53,527 bases of DNA. Source: Halobacteriales archaeon QH_6_64_20 (GTDB lineage: Archaea; Halobacteriota; Halobacteria; Halobacteriales; Halococcaceae). The position numbers and the translations under genes are program-made. The notes under the pieces are model-generated. The model had not been told where the DNA came from. It did not search any database and was given only the letters and a program-made list of their open reading frames with translations. Location of the stretch: NCBI GenBank assembly GCA_003021235.1, contig PXQR01000064.1, positions 1 through 53,527 on the forward strand. The letters are read 5' to 3'. Numbering within the stretch: the stretch's first letter is position 1; each line of letters opens with the position of its first letter. Positions 37,239 through 44,852 of the stretch are shown here, one piece after another.

Positions 37239-37766
37239 TCACTCAGGGTCGGCGTAATAATCGAACCCACCCTGTTCTTCTATCCCGTCGATTCGCGCTT
37301 CCACGTCGTCGAGTTGTGATCGGAGGTCGTCGACGCGTTCCCGGGCGTCCTCGTAGTCCCGGAGCTAAGTCAGAACGAGGAGGCGCTCCCGCATCGCCTG
37401 GAAGTAGCCGTCTATCTCCTCGGCGGTATCGTACCCGGCTTGATTGACCAGCAGGTGAGGAAGCATCCACCAGCCGGTCCGCATCGGGCCGCCCTCATCG
37501 TGAAACGCGTCGATCATCCCCCGGGCTTCGAGGTCGTCCCACCGGTCGCGTTCGGTCTCGATGACCGCCTCGTGGTCGCCGTAGATACCGAGTTTGACCT
37601 CGCTCTTTTCGTAGCGTGGATCGATCCCGAACCGCGAGAAGCGGACCCCTTCACAGCCATTGATCGCGTTCGGCCGGTCGAGCGAGAGCACGACGTACTC
37701 CCTGATGAGCGTCTCGTCGGCCTCGTGACCGTCCGTGACTAACGAGATTCGTTGTACCGAAACCAT
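37239..37766 (-). pseudogene. Unknown conserved-looking protein split by an in-frame TAG
   Basis: From ATG 37766 (MVSVQRISLVTDGHEADETL) 133 codons run to TAG at 37365-37367, then the same frame continues LRDYEDARERVDDLRSQLDD and VEARIDGIEEQGGFDYYADP to TGA at 37239. The second part is an ideal coiled coil that follows naturally from RERLLVLT, so a single base change (for example GAG to TAG) probably shortened a 175-residue protein. The first part is an alpha/beta domain with a substrate- or DNA-binding look, ending in a winged-helix-like GWWMLPHLLVNQAGYDTAEE. Family not recognised. It may still work as the 133-residue form. Confidence 0.65.
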
Positions 37767-38010
37767 GACACATCCGTACCGAGGGGCGCACATTACCCTT
37801 CGGGCTAAGCCCGATACGATTCGAGTCTAGCATCCGCGAGCGCCGCAGGCGCGAGTGGTTCCCCGTGACTGAGTGCCGATAGGCGCGAAGGAGCGGTAGC
37901 GCGCACGGACTGGAGGCACGAGCGTAGCGAGTGCCGGAAGGAGTACGCGCTATTTTGATGCAGATTTTGCCGAGGGCCGCCGGAGGCGGCCCGTAGCGCA
38001 AAAGGTGCGG
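37767..38010. other. Intergenic sequence downstream of SRP RNA
   Basis: About 245 nt, with GC hairpins (gccgccggaggcggc, 37976-37990) and repeated gagcgtagcgagtg-type words. No coding frame. On the minus strand a run of four T (cctttt, near 38000-38005) could end the SRP RNA transcript. Confidence 0.4.
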
Positions 38011-38014
38011 CTGA

Positions 38015-38328
38015 TGAGTAGTAAGGACGCCCGAGGTTGCCCGGCGTTCCGGTGGGGGGTGTCCCGCTTGCTTCCTCCACCCCGCGACCCTGCGAGCGAC
38101 AGGTGTCCGAGGGGCCGTTGCTCGCTTCCGCGCCTGGCGGGGTGACCTCGATTATCCGCGCGACGACGCCCCTGCAGGCGTGTGCGCGCGGGCCGCTGCC
38201 CCCGCAGGACGAGGCTTCGACGTTGGCTTACAGGGCCCACACCGGGCGGACCGGACGCGCTCGGGATTCGGCCCCCGCTGAAGACCATAGGGCGGGTTGC
38301 GAGCAGGGCCTAACTGCCCGGCCTAGTC
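38015..38328 (-). ncRNA. ffs: Signal recognition particle (7S) RNA
   Basis: On the minus strand the tract starts near ctaggccgggcagttaggcc, like the 5' end of haloarchaeal 7S RNA. It contains the conserved helix-8 core at 38115-38140: ccgccaggc, the GGAA tetraloop (cgcggaagcg) and gagcaacgg, the asymmetric-loop sequences that bind SRP54. The middle is a long GC-rich rod. The length of about 310 nt fits archaeal SRP RNA. It directs ribosomes with SRP19/SRP54 to the membrane. Ends are approximate. A tctatatt element at 38337-38344 lies closer than usual to the presumed 5' end, so the true 5' end may be up to 15 nt downstream. Confidence 0.85.
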
Positions 38329-38502
38329 CGATCCGAATATAGACCCCGAAGGAAACAAGAATCCTTCGCCTTCGATGGCATCCCGTCCGCCGGTCCGGTC
38401 GTCGACCGTGGGCTACCGACCGACGAGCGTCCCATATCCGCACCGGCACCTAAACCCGTATTTGAACCCGAACCCGAACACGGTCGAACGAACCCTTGGA
38501 GT

Positions 38503-38916
38503 TCAGAGGAGTGAGAGCACCCGAGCGTACCAGAGCCCGCTCGTGAGCACGCCCGCCGAGGCGACGACCAGCGCCGAGCGGTGATACTCCAGGAGGGCGT
38601 TGCGCGAGAGCTGTAATACCACCTGTTCGGGGATCGTCAGCGCCCAGACGACCGCGACGAGGGCCACGAACACGCCGAAGGCGACGGCCACGCCGGCGGC
38701 GATCCCAGGGTCGGTTCGGCCCTGCCGGCCGGCGGCGAAGACGATGATCGCAGTCGCACACAACAACCCCGTGACGAGCGGGTCGATCGCACCCTCCGCG
38801 TAGTAGAAGTTCACCGTCGTCGCGTCCCCGACGACGAGATAGGGGACGGCGAGCACGCAGAGCACCAGCAAACAGGAGACGATACCGAGCGTCGGAGCGA
38901 GCCGCCGAGCGTCCAT
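38503..38916 (-). CDS. Conserved haloarchaeal four-helix membrane protein
   Basis: Protein of 137 residues with four predicted membrane helices: LGIVSCLLVLCVLAVPYLVV, DPLVTGLLCATAIIVFAAGR, GVAVAFGVFVALVAVVWALT and HRSALVVASAGVLTSGLWYA. No cofactor or transporter motif is visible and I cannot assign a function. It is a single gene between SRP RNA and the divergent coiled-coil gene. Confidence 0.75.
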   Translation of the reverse strand: MDARRLAPTLGIVSCLLVLCVLAVPYLVVGDATTVNFYYAEGAIDPLVTGLLCATAIIVFAAGRQGRTDPGIAAGVAVAFGVFVALVAVVWALTIPEQVVLQLSRNALLEYHRSALVVASAGVLTSGLWYARVLSLL

Positions 38917-39063
38917 GTCTCGGCTGTGTCGCCCCGCCTAATAACCGCGGCGTCACGCGTTCGTGTCGGGGTCTTCGCGGCGGACGGTCTTCGGTTCGCA
39001 GTCGGATGCAGTACGTCTCGACCGGAAGGAAACACCCAGGTAGCTCGATGCCTACGTCCAGGT

Positions 39064-39501
39064 ATGGGATTCGGCGACACGGCGAAGAAGGTCCAGACGG
39101 TGGCCGACACGGCCGAGAAGCTCTATACCCGTATCAACGAGCTCCGCGACCAGCTCCAGGCGCTCCGCCGGGAGGTCGACGAGACGAGCGAGCAGGTAGA
39201 TCGCATCGAACACGAGGTCGAAAGCCAGCGCGCGTTGCTCGTCGCGCTGGCCGAACAAGGGGACATCGACGTCGAATCGGTGCTCGCCGACGGCGCTATC
39301 GAGGGGGCCGAACCCGCCGGATCGACCGACGGAACGGAACCGACGGAAACGGCCGAATCGGCACCGGCGAACACGGTCGATCATCAAGCCGCCGAGGAAG
39401 CGCCGGACCGTCGAGCCGCCGCTGACGACGTACCGGACGAAGGGGACGAGACCGACGGAGTCACGAGCGAGACAACCGACGGCACCCGAGACGAAGGGTA
39501 A
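39064..39501 (+). CDS. DUF5798-like coiled-coil protein
   Basis: Protein of 145 residues. The first 75 (MGFGDTAKKVQTVADTAEKL, then YTRINELRDQLQALRREVDE and VDRIEHEVESQRALLVALAE) form a strong heptad coiled coil, and the remainder is a disordered acidic tail. This matches my memory of the halobacterial DUF5798 family, of unknown function. No signal or membrane segment. Possibly structural or a chromosome/cell-envelope accessory; that is not supported further by sequence. Confidence 0.72.
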   Translation: MGFGDTAKKVQTVADTAEKLYTRINELRDQLQALRREVDETSEQVDRIEHEVESQRALLVALAEQGDIDVESVLADGAIEGAEPAGSTDGTEPTETAESAPANTVDHQAAEEAPDRRAAADDVPDEGDETDGVTSETTDGTRDEG

Positions 39502-39539
39502 CGGCTGCCGACTGAACGACGCCCCAACCGAACGACCCC

Positions 39540-39722
39540 TTACAGTTTTGCCGCCCGACCGTTCGATCGGTCGGCCGTCCGCGCGGATGACTGACCGAGG
39601 GACACGCCGTCCCGGTCCGCGACGGCGGCCCGACCGGGATACCCGAGAGCCACCCCGAAACCACCGACGGCCCACGCGCTGGCTACGCTCGTGTTCGTCT
39701 CCGCGTCTACGGCGAGGAGCAT
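39540..39722 (-). CDS. Possible small protein downstream of the CoA-binding gene
   Basis: 60 codons beginning MLLAVDAETNTSVASAWAVG, 18 nt after the stop of the preceding gene in the same direction. Its composition is plausible for a real protein, but it has no recognisable motif and no independent support. It could be a remnant. Confidence 0.25.
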   Translation of the reverse strand: MLLAVDAETNTSVASAWAVGGFGVALGYPGRAAVADRDGVSLGQSSARTADRSNGRAAKL

Positions 39723-39740
39723 CGCGGGTCGTGGTACGCA

Positions 39741-40148
39741 CTACCGCAACCGGCTGTGTTCGACTTTCATACAGCGGTCCTGGACGACTCTCAGGCCGCT
39801 CTCCTCGGCCCGGGCGACCGCGTCGTCGTCGCGGACCCCCAACTGGGTCCAGATCACGGGGTCGTCCTCGCGCGCGAGGGCTTCGTCAACGATCCCCGCG
39901 ACTTCCTCGCTCGGGCGGAACACGTCGACGATCCCGATCTCCTCGTCGACGTCGGCCAGCGAGTCGTAGGCGGGACGGCCGAAGACCTCCTCGGCACCGG
40001 GGTTGACTGGCAGTACCTCGTAGCCGCGGTCGTGGAGGTACTTCGGGATCTCGTGGGCGTCCTTGCCCGGCGTGGTCGAACAGCCGATAACGGCTACGAC
40101 GTCCTCCGAGAGCACCTCGCCGAGTTCCTCGTCGCTTTCGATGGGCAT
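39741..40148 (-). CDS. CoA-binding domain protein (YccU/PF13380 type)
   Basis: Protein of 135 residues from ATG 40148. The Rossmann-like CoA-binding pattern is clear: VVAVIGCSTTPGKDAHEIPK, YLHDRGYEVLPVNPGAEEVF, EIGIVDVFRPSEEVAGIVDE, and the final VIWTQLGVRDDDAVARAEES with VVQDRCMKVEHSR, which carries the conserved Cys. These stand-alone proteins bind CoA, possibly in redox control of protein thiols. It is the last main gene of a minus-strand run ubiA, ATPase, CoA-binding protein. Confidence 0.9.
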   Translation of the reverse strand: MPIESDEELGEVLSEDVVAVIGCSTTPGKDAHEIPKYLHDRGYEVLPVNPGAEEVFGRPAYDSLADVDEEIGIVDVFRPSEEVAGIVDEALAREDDPVIWTQLGVRDDDAVARAEESGLRVVQDRCMKVEHSRLR

Positions 40149-40282
40149 GACCGTATCGAGGCTATCGGCGCGCAAAAGGATACCGCCGGACCGAACGAAC
40201 GACGAGCATCGATCGGGGGTCGCCGGGAAGGAAGCTAGCGTCGGTGTCGAGGCTGGGACGGGGTTACGATCGGGACCGGGAG

Positions 40283-40909
40283 TCAGTTGGTGACGCCGGG
40301 AAGCCGCATGTCCGGTTCGGTCTCGTCCGCGACCTCGATGACACCGTCGAACAGTTGCTGGATGGTGCCCATCGTCTGATCGTCGTGGACGGTCGATTCG
40401 ATCACGAACACGCCGAGCCCGCCGACCGACCGGATCCGACCGGTGAAGACGTGCAAGAAGCGAAACACCGTCTCGGGGTTCGAGTAGAGCAACAGAGCCG
40501 TGATCGAGTGAAAGAGGACGCGATTGCGTTCGAGACTGCGGTTCGCGTGGAACTCCTCGAGCAGTTCGGAGAACTTGATCCCGATACCGGTCATGTCCTC
40601 GGGCGAGGAGACGTACGAGATCTGTGCGTCCGGGAGTTCGTCGACGCCCTGCTGGCGCGAGACACAATCGACGACACCGATGTCGGCGCTCTCGGGATCG
40701 GCGTCGCCGGCGAGCGAGCGGTACTCGTCGAGTACCCGTTCGGCGTCGTCCTTCGTCGTCACGACGATCGCCCCGTCGCCGATGGCGGCCCCGTTCGCCA
40801 ATACGTCGAGTCCGACCCGACGCTTTCCGGTCATCGGCGGCCCGGTGACCAGCAAGCTCGTCCCGGCGGTGAGTTCGCTCCCGCCGAACCGCTCCGGCAA
40901 CGAATACAT
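40283..40909 (-). CDS. RecA/KaiC-like P-loop ATPase domain protein
   Basis: Protein of 208 residues, a single RecA-fold domain. Walker A is GPPMTGKR (about 23-30), followed by AAIGDGAIVVTTKDDAERVL and a Walker B-type strand GLGVFVIESTVHDD. It resembles the RAD55/KaiC-like family that haloarchaea have in many copies, often as signalling or regulatory proteins near chemotaxis and sensor genes. No second domain or HTH is present. It is likely leaderless, with a TATA element at 40931-40940. Role unknown. Confidence 0.78.
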   Translation of the reverse strand: MYSLPERFGGSELTAGTSLLVTGPPMTGKRRVGLDVLANGAAIGDGAIVVTTKDDAERVLDEYRSLAGDADPESADIGVVDCVSRQQGVDELPDAQISYVSSPEDMTGIGIKFSELLEEFHANRSLERNRVLFHSITALLLYSNPETVFRFLHVFTGRIRSVGGLGVFVIESTVHDDQTMGTIQQLFDGVIEVADETEPDMRLPGVTN

Positions 40910-40930
40910 TATAACGCGGTACGGTGTGGT

Positions 40931-40940
40931 GTATTATAGT
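40931..40940 (-). promoter_or_regulatory. TATA box of the RecA/KaiC-like gene
   Basis: ACTATAATAC on the minus strand, 22-31 nt upstream of the ATG at 40909, in an AT-rich pocket. Confidence 0.5.
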
Positions 40941-40974
40941 TATTTTCCTTTATTCTGTGTTGCTAAAATCAATG

Positions 40975-41853
40975 TCAGAGGACGACGAGGCGGCCGAGCA
41001 CGAACGCGCCAGCGGCGAGGAACATGCCGGTCCTGATCCGGGCTTGTCCGGCGCTCGGGTCGGTAAATCCCTCGTACGCGCCGTACAGCAACAACGCATC
41101 CGCCGGAAGGGTCGCGAGCAGATAGGCGGTTCCGAGCGTTCCCTGTAGGTACGGCACCGGGCTTGCGAGCACGGCGACCGTGAGCGAGATGGCGGCGAGC
41201 ACGAGCGAGACGCGCTCGCCGGCGACGATCGGCAAGGTCCGTAGCCCTTCCTCACGGTCGCCGGCGACGTCCTCGACGTCTTTGACGAGTTCGCGCGCGA
41301 ACGTCGCGAGTGCGGCGAGCGCGAACAGCACTACGACCGGGACGCCGATTTCCCCTACTGCGGCCCCGCCGAACAGGAAGGTGCTCCCACCCAGATAGGC
41401 GACGAGCGCGTTGCCGACGCCGGGTAGGCCTTTGAACAACTCGGTGTACGCGAGAAGGGCGAGCAGGTTCATAAGGGCGATCCCGATTGCGACGATCGGC
41501 AGGGAGAGCACGACGACGGTGGCTCCGAGGAAGAGAACGGTGCTGAAGGCGAGCGCTTCCCGGGGGGTTACGATACCGCTCGGGATCGGTCGTTCGGGCG
41601 CGTTGATCCGGTCAACGTTCCGATCGAAGTAGTCGTTGATCGCGTTTCCTGCTCCGGTCGCGAAGGCGGTCGCGGCCATCGCCACGCCGGCATCGAGGGG
41701 GTGAGCACCCAGGCCGCCGCCGACGAAGGCCCCGATACCGGTGAGAACGGCCGCGGCGACCGCGTTGACGGGCCGGGTAAGCCGGAGCAGTCCTCGCACG
41801 CGCTCGCGGAGCGAAGCGGTCGCGGCGGGAGAGGCGTGCCCATCGCCGAGCAT
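40975..41853 (-). CDS. ubiA: UbiA-family prenyltransferase, probably DGGGP synthase (archaeal lipid synthesis)
   Basis: Protein of 292 residues from ATG 41853. Eight to nine membrane helices. The first Asp-rich motif NDYFDRNVDRINAPERPIPS (about 95-114) and the second, ARELVKDVEDVAGDREEGLR (about 190-210), bind prenyl diphosphate with Mg2+. Sequence style matches geranylgeranylglycerol-phosphate geranylgeranyltransferase (digeranylgeranylglyceryl phosphate synthase), which makes the archaeol core. The ATG lies 26-32 nt after a minus-strand TATA box (41879-41885), so the mRNA is probably leaderless. Another UbiA role (quinone or haem) is less likely but possible. Confidence 0.87.
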   Translation of the reverse strand: MLGDGHASPAATASLRERVRGLLRLTRPVNAVAAAVLTGIGAFVGGGLGAHPLDAGVAMAATAFATGAGNAINDYFDRNVDRINAPERPIPSGIVTPREALAFSTVLFLGATVVVLSLPIVAIGIALMNLLALLAYTELFKGLPGVGNALVAYLGGSTFLFGGAAVGEIGVPVVVLFALAALATFARELVKDVEDVAGDREEGLRTLPIVAGERVSLVLAAISLTVAVLASPVPYLQGTLGTAYLLATLPADALLLYGAYEGFTDPSAGQARIRTGMFLAAGAFVLGRLVVL

Positions 41854-41878
41854 ACATCGTTCAGAAGTCCTCGGGAGC

Positions 41879-41885
41879 GTATAAA
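41879..41885 (-). promoter_or_regulatory. TATA box of the UbiA gene
   Basis: TTTATAC on the minus strand, 26-32 nt before the ATG at 41853. It lies 8 nt from the plus-strand TATA box of the tRNA gene, so the two promoters are back to back. Confidence 0.6.
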
Positions 41886-41893
41886 CCACGGGG

Positions 41894-41900
41894 TTTATAA
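41894..41900 (+). promoter_or_regulatory. TATA box of tRNA-Arg
   Basis: TTTATAA, 26 nt before the first base of the tRNA (41926). Confidence 0.6.
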
Positions 41901-41925
41901 TCCGACCACGGTCTAAAATCACTGC

Positions 41926-42000
41926 GGGCGCTTAGCTCAGTTTGGACAGAGTGCTTGGCTTCGGACCAAGTTGTCGCGGGTTCAAATCCTGCAGCGCCCA
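41926..42000 (+). tRNA. tRNA-Arg (anticodon TCG)
   Basis: 75 nt with full cloverleaf. The acceptor stem GGGCGCT pairs with AGCGCCC, discriminator A. The D arm is TTAGCTCAGTTTGGACAGAG. The anticodon stem CTTGG/CCAAG holds the loop CTTCGGA with anticodon TCG at 41961-41963. The T arm is GCGGGTTCAAATCCTGC. CCA is not encoded. No intron. A broken partial copy lies at 42302-42333. Confidence 0.97.
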
Positions 42001-42023
42001 TCGACCTTTTGCACTGTCGTTCG

Positions 42024-42040
42024 AGAGAGCTTCGCTCTCT
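42024..42040. repeat. Perfect hairpin, copy 1
   Basis: AGAGAGCTTCGCTCTCT, a 7-bp stem with a 3-nt loop, 24 nt after the tRNA. Recurs exactly at 42214-42230. It could act as a stem-loop at the tRNA 3' trailer or be part of an intergenic repeat element. Confidence 0.7.
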
Positions 42041-42157
42041 AACGACTTCGACGCGACAGAGCTACGTCTTCGTTCGTTCGTCAACCCGCTCCTTCGCTCG
42101 TTGCACTCGCTCAGTCACGCGAGCGAACGACGTGAGCGAGTGTGATCAGGGAGTGTG

Positions 42158-42300
42158 AGGTGAGTGACCGAAGGGAGTCGTTCGAAAGGCGCGAAGCGTC
42201 TTTCGTGATGACAAGAGAGCTTCGCTCTCTTGAACCACGAACGGGAACGACCGTGATTCCGGCGAACCGCTCGCTCGTCTTCGACTCGCTCGCGGATGCG
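42158..42300. repeat. Dispersed intergenic repeat, copy B
   Basis: Contains gaggtgagtgaccg (42158), gaacgggaacgaccgtg (42239-42255) and gaaccgctcgctc...ctcgcggatgcg (42263-42300), the same blocks and order as copy A at 36113-36232. Together with the hairpins it fills the 460-nt gap between the tRNA and the amidase gene; no gene is seen there. Confidence 0.6.
42214..42230. repeat. Perfect hairpin, copy 2
   Basis: Same 17-nt palindrome as 42024-42040; here the stem extends by one further A-T pair on each side (42213-42231). Confidence 0.7.
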
Positions 42301-42301
42301 A

Positions 42302-42333
42302 TACTTGGCTTGTGATTCAAATTCTGTGGCGCC
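42302..42333 (+). pseudogene. Decayed partial copy of tRNA-Arg
   Basis: tacttggct matches the anticodon arm (41952-41960) and gattcaaattctgtggcgccc matches the T arm and acceptor (17 of 21 positions). About 17-18 nt around the anticodon are deleted. The Tpsi loop TTCAAAT is kept. It lies 300 nt downstream of the intact gene in the same orientation and may mark an old insertion or tandem duplication end. Confidence 0.65.
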
Positions 42334-42460
42334 CGCGTTCTCGTGACGAGTGGAACGAAGCGTGAAATCAGCCGGAAGGGCTTCGCCGTTCCGAACGACT
42401 TCGTTCGCCATTCAGTTCCTATTTTGGCTCGCTTCGCCCGACGGCGTTCTACCGGTTCGA

Positions 42461-43897
42461 TCATTCGACGTCGAGTACCGCCTCGAAAACACGAGCGACG
42501 CGGGCCGCGAACGCGTCGGTTCCGTGCGGCGTCGTCAGTTGAAGACCGACGGGGGCACCGCGCGTACGGCCACAGGGAACGCTGATCGACGGCTGGCCGG
42601 TGTTGTTGAACGGAGCCGTATTGCGGAGCGTCTCGCGAACATCGACGGTCCCGGGAACCGCGCCGAACGCGGGCGCGACCAGCGGGGTAGTCGGCGTGGC
42701 CAGCACGTCGACGCTCTCGAACGCGCTATCGACCTGGCCGTAAAACCGGTGCCGAGCCGCCCACGCTCGTGTGTAGAGGGATCGACCGTGACGATCGAGG
42801 AGTCGCCGTCCGAGATCGATCGAGCCGCGAACGTGATCGTTCGAGGGTAGTCCGTGTTCGCGGAGACCTCGAACCGCGTCGGGCCACGGGTCGCCGCTCC
42901 AAGCACCAGCGCCGACGAGACGACCGTCCAACGATAGGACGTCGGCGAACTCCATGAGCGTCTGGGCGTCGTTCACCAACCACGCGCCGTCGTAATCGGG
43001 GATCGAGACCGACTCGACCGAGTAGTCACGAGCCGTTGCAACAGTTGACACGGCGCGACGAACGGTCGAGCCGACGGCAGTCGTCGCAGCGTCTACGAAC
43101 TCCTCGGCGATTCCGATCGTACAGTCGGTCGGTGGGATGGTCATCGTCGACGTGAGATCGACGGCCCCGGGAGCCGGCGCGCGTATCGTCGCGGGGTTCG
43201 CCCTATCGCCGCCCCCGATCGTTTCGACGACCGCCGCGGCGGTCTCGACGTCGGACGCGAGCACGCCCACGTGATCGAGCGACGGCGCGAGCGGCGCGAC
43301 CCCGGATCGCGGGACGAGCCGGCGCGTCGGTTTGAACCCGACGAGCCCGCAGAACGACGCCGGAATACGGACGCTGCCGCCGGTATCGGTGCCGATCGCG
43401 GCATCGATTAGCCCTCCCGCGACGGCCGCGGCGCTACCGCTCGACGATCCGCCGGGGACGTGACCGGGAACGACCGGGTTCTTCGTTCGTCCGTGGGCAC
43501 TCGACTCGCCCGTCGTTCCGAGCGCGAGCGCGTCCATGTTCGTCGTTTCGGTCAGGGTCCCGCCGGCCCGCCGGAGCCGCTCGACGACTCTCGCGTCCTC
43601 GTCGGGACGAACCGCGATCGCGTCCGTGCCTGCGGTCATCCGAACGCCCCCGATCGCCAGGTTGTCCTTGATAGCGATTCGCACGTCACGGAGCGGGCCA
43701 CGATCGGCGCTTTCGGCCACGAAGGGCGTCACGTAGGCGTTGTACGGGTCGTTCCGATCGGTCGGCACCGCCGGCGGGAACGGCGAGTCGCGATCGTCGG
43801 TAGGGAGTTCGCGGACGTCCGTGGCGTACGCGTCCACGTCCGCGTCGGTGAGTCCGTTGGATGGATCCCCGAAGTCGTCCGCGTGTTCCCAGGTCAC
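42461..43897 (-). CDS. Amidase (amidase signature family)
   Basis: Protein of 478 residues from GTG 43897. The Ser-cisSer-Lys catalytic set is visible: Lys in RIAIKDNLAIGG (K77), the Ser-rich loop PGGSSSGSAAAVAGG (149-162) and the nucleophile loop GTDTGGSVRIPASFCGLVGF with Ser175. The C-terminal NNTGQPSISVPCG segment is also typical. It hydrolyses an amide bond; it could be a nutrient amidase rather than the Glu-tRNA(Gln) amidotransferase subunit, because GatB/GatC are not adjacent. It is the fifth gene of a run with an ABC importer (74 nt after the permease), suggesting it processes the imported compound. Cytoplasmic. Confidence 0.88.
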   Translation of the reverse strand: MTWEHADDFGDPSNGLTDADVDAYATDVRELPTDDRDSPFPPAVPTDRNDPYNAYVTPFVAESADRGPLRDVRIAIKDNLAIGGVRMTAGTDAIAVRPDEDARVVERLRRAGGTLTETTNMDALALGTTGESSAHGRTKNPVVPGHVPGGSSSGSAAAVAGGLIDAAIGTDTGGSVRIPASFCGLVGFKPTRRLVPRSGVAPLAPSLDHVGVLASDVETAAAVVETIGGGDRANPATIRAPAPGAVDLTSTMTIPPTDCTIGIAEEFVDAATTAVGSTVRRAVSTVATARDYSVESVSIPDYDGAWLVNDAQTLMEFADVLSLDGRLVGAGAWSGDPWPDAVRGLREHGLPSNDHVRGSIDLGRRLLDRHGRSLYTRAWAARHRFYGQVDSAFESVDVLATPTTPLVAPAFGAVPGTVDVRETLRNTAPFNNTGQPSISVPCGRTRGAPVGLQLTTPHGTDAFAARVARVFEAVLDVE

Positions 43898-43970
43898 GGG
43901 TCGAGAGCGGCCGTCGAGCGTACCGAACGCTCCGGATCGGCGACGTCGCTACGTTCGTTAATGCACTCCA

Positions 43971-44852
43971 TCAGTTCCAGATTCCCCCTGTGTAGTACTC
44001 CACGGTCGCGACCACGGCCGTCGTGAGTACGATGTACAGGACGCTGATCGCCGCGATCGTCGGCGAGTAGGAGTACCGGAGGCTCGAAAAGATCTTGATC
44101 GGTACGGTCGTCACGGTAAAGCCGCTCACGAGAAACGCGATGATGTACTCGTTGAGCGAGAGGATGAACGCGAACAGCACCCCGCTAAAGACGTTCGAGC
44201 GGATGATCGGGAAGGTCACCGTCCGCAACGTCTGCCACTGGGTCGCACCGAGGTTCATCGCGGCTTCCTCGACCGACCGATCCATCTCGTCGAGTCCCGT
44301 ACTGATGAGGACGAGCGAGAACGGCGAGTAAAACACCCCGTGAGCGACGACGAGGTTGAGAAGCGTTCCCGAGATACCGATGAGGAAGAAGTAACTCATG
44401 AACGCGACGCCGATGATCACCGGCGGGATGAGGATCGGGAGCACGCCGATCCCCCGGAGGAAAGAGGTGTAGCGGACGTCGTAGCGATCGATCGCGAACG
44501 CCAGCGAGAGACCGATACTGGCGGCGATGACGCTCGCGCCCGCGGCGATGACCAGCGAGTTGAGCAACGCGAGCTGCCAGTCGGCGTTCGACAGCACCTC
44601 GTCGAACCACCTGAGCGAGAACCCGTTCGGCGGGAACGTCAGGAACTGCTCGGGCGTGACGCTGATCGCGACGATGATCGCGATCGGCGCGACGATGAAG
44701 GCCAGACACGCTCCGAGGTACAGCCGTGCGATGGAGCCCGGCAGATCGACCGTCCCGCCGGTGAGCGCCCGCAGGAGGCCGCCTCGGGTTCGCTCGCGTT
44801 CACGGTCGCTCCCTCGTACCGTCCCGCCGTCGGGCAATCGGTCGTCACCCAT
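43971..44852 (-). CDS. potC: ABC transporter permease, PotC-like
   Basis: Protein of 293 residues with six predicted membrane helices. The EAA loop EEAAMNLGATQWQTLRTVTF is present and interacts with the ATPase. The sequence resembles PotC/YdcV permeases of spermidine/putrescine-type importers. The start overlaps the previous permease gene by 8 nt. With the PotB-like protein it forms the membrane channel. Confidence 0.9.
   Translation of the reverse strand: MGDDRLPDGGTVRGSDRERERTRGGLLRALTGGTVDLPGSIARLYLGACLAFIVAPIAIIVAISVTPEQFLTFPPNGFSLRWFDEVLSNADWQLALLNSLVIAAGASVIAASIGLSLAFAIDRYDVRYTSFLRGIGVLPILIPPVIIGVAFMSYFFLIGISGTLLNLVVAHGVFYSPFSLVLISTGLDEMDRSVEEAAMNLGATQWQTLRTVTFPIIRSNVFSGVLFAFILSLNEYIIAFLVSGFTVTTVPIKIFSSLRYSYSPTIAAISVLYIVLTTAVVATVEYYTGGIWN

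Noticed and set aside
21337-37367. Pyrrolysine or selenocysteine recoding at in-frame TAG and TGA codons
   Set aside because: No Pyl or Sec machinery is visible, neither is known to me in Halobacteria, and the affected genes show other decay (truncation, frameshifts). Nonsense mutation is simpler.
42461-43897. Glu-tRNA(Gln) amidotransferase subunit A (GatA)
   Set aside because: The amidase signature fits, but gatB/gatC are not adjacent and the gene is tied to an ABC importer; a nutrient amidase is more likely.
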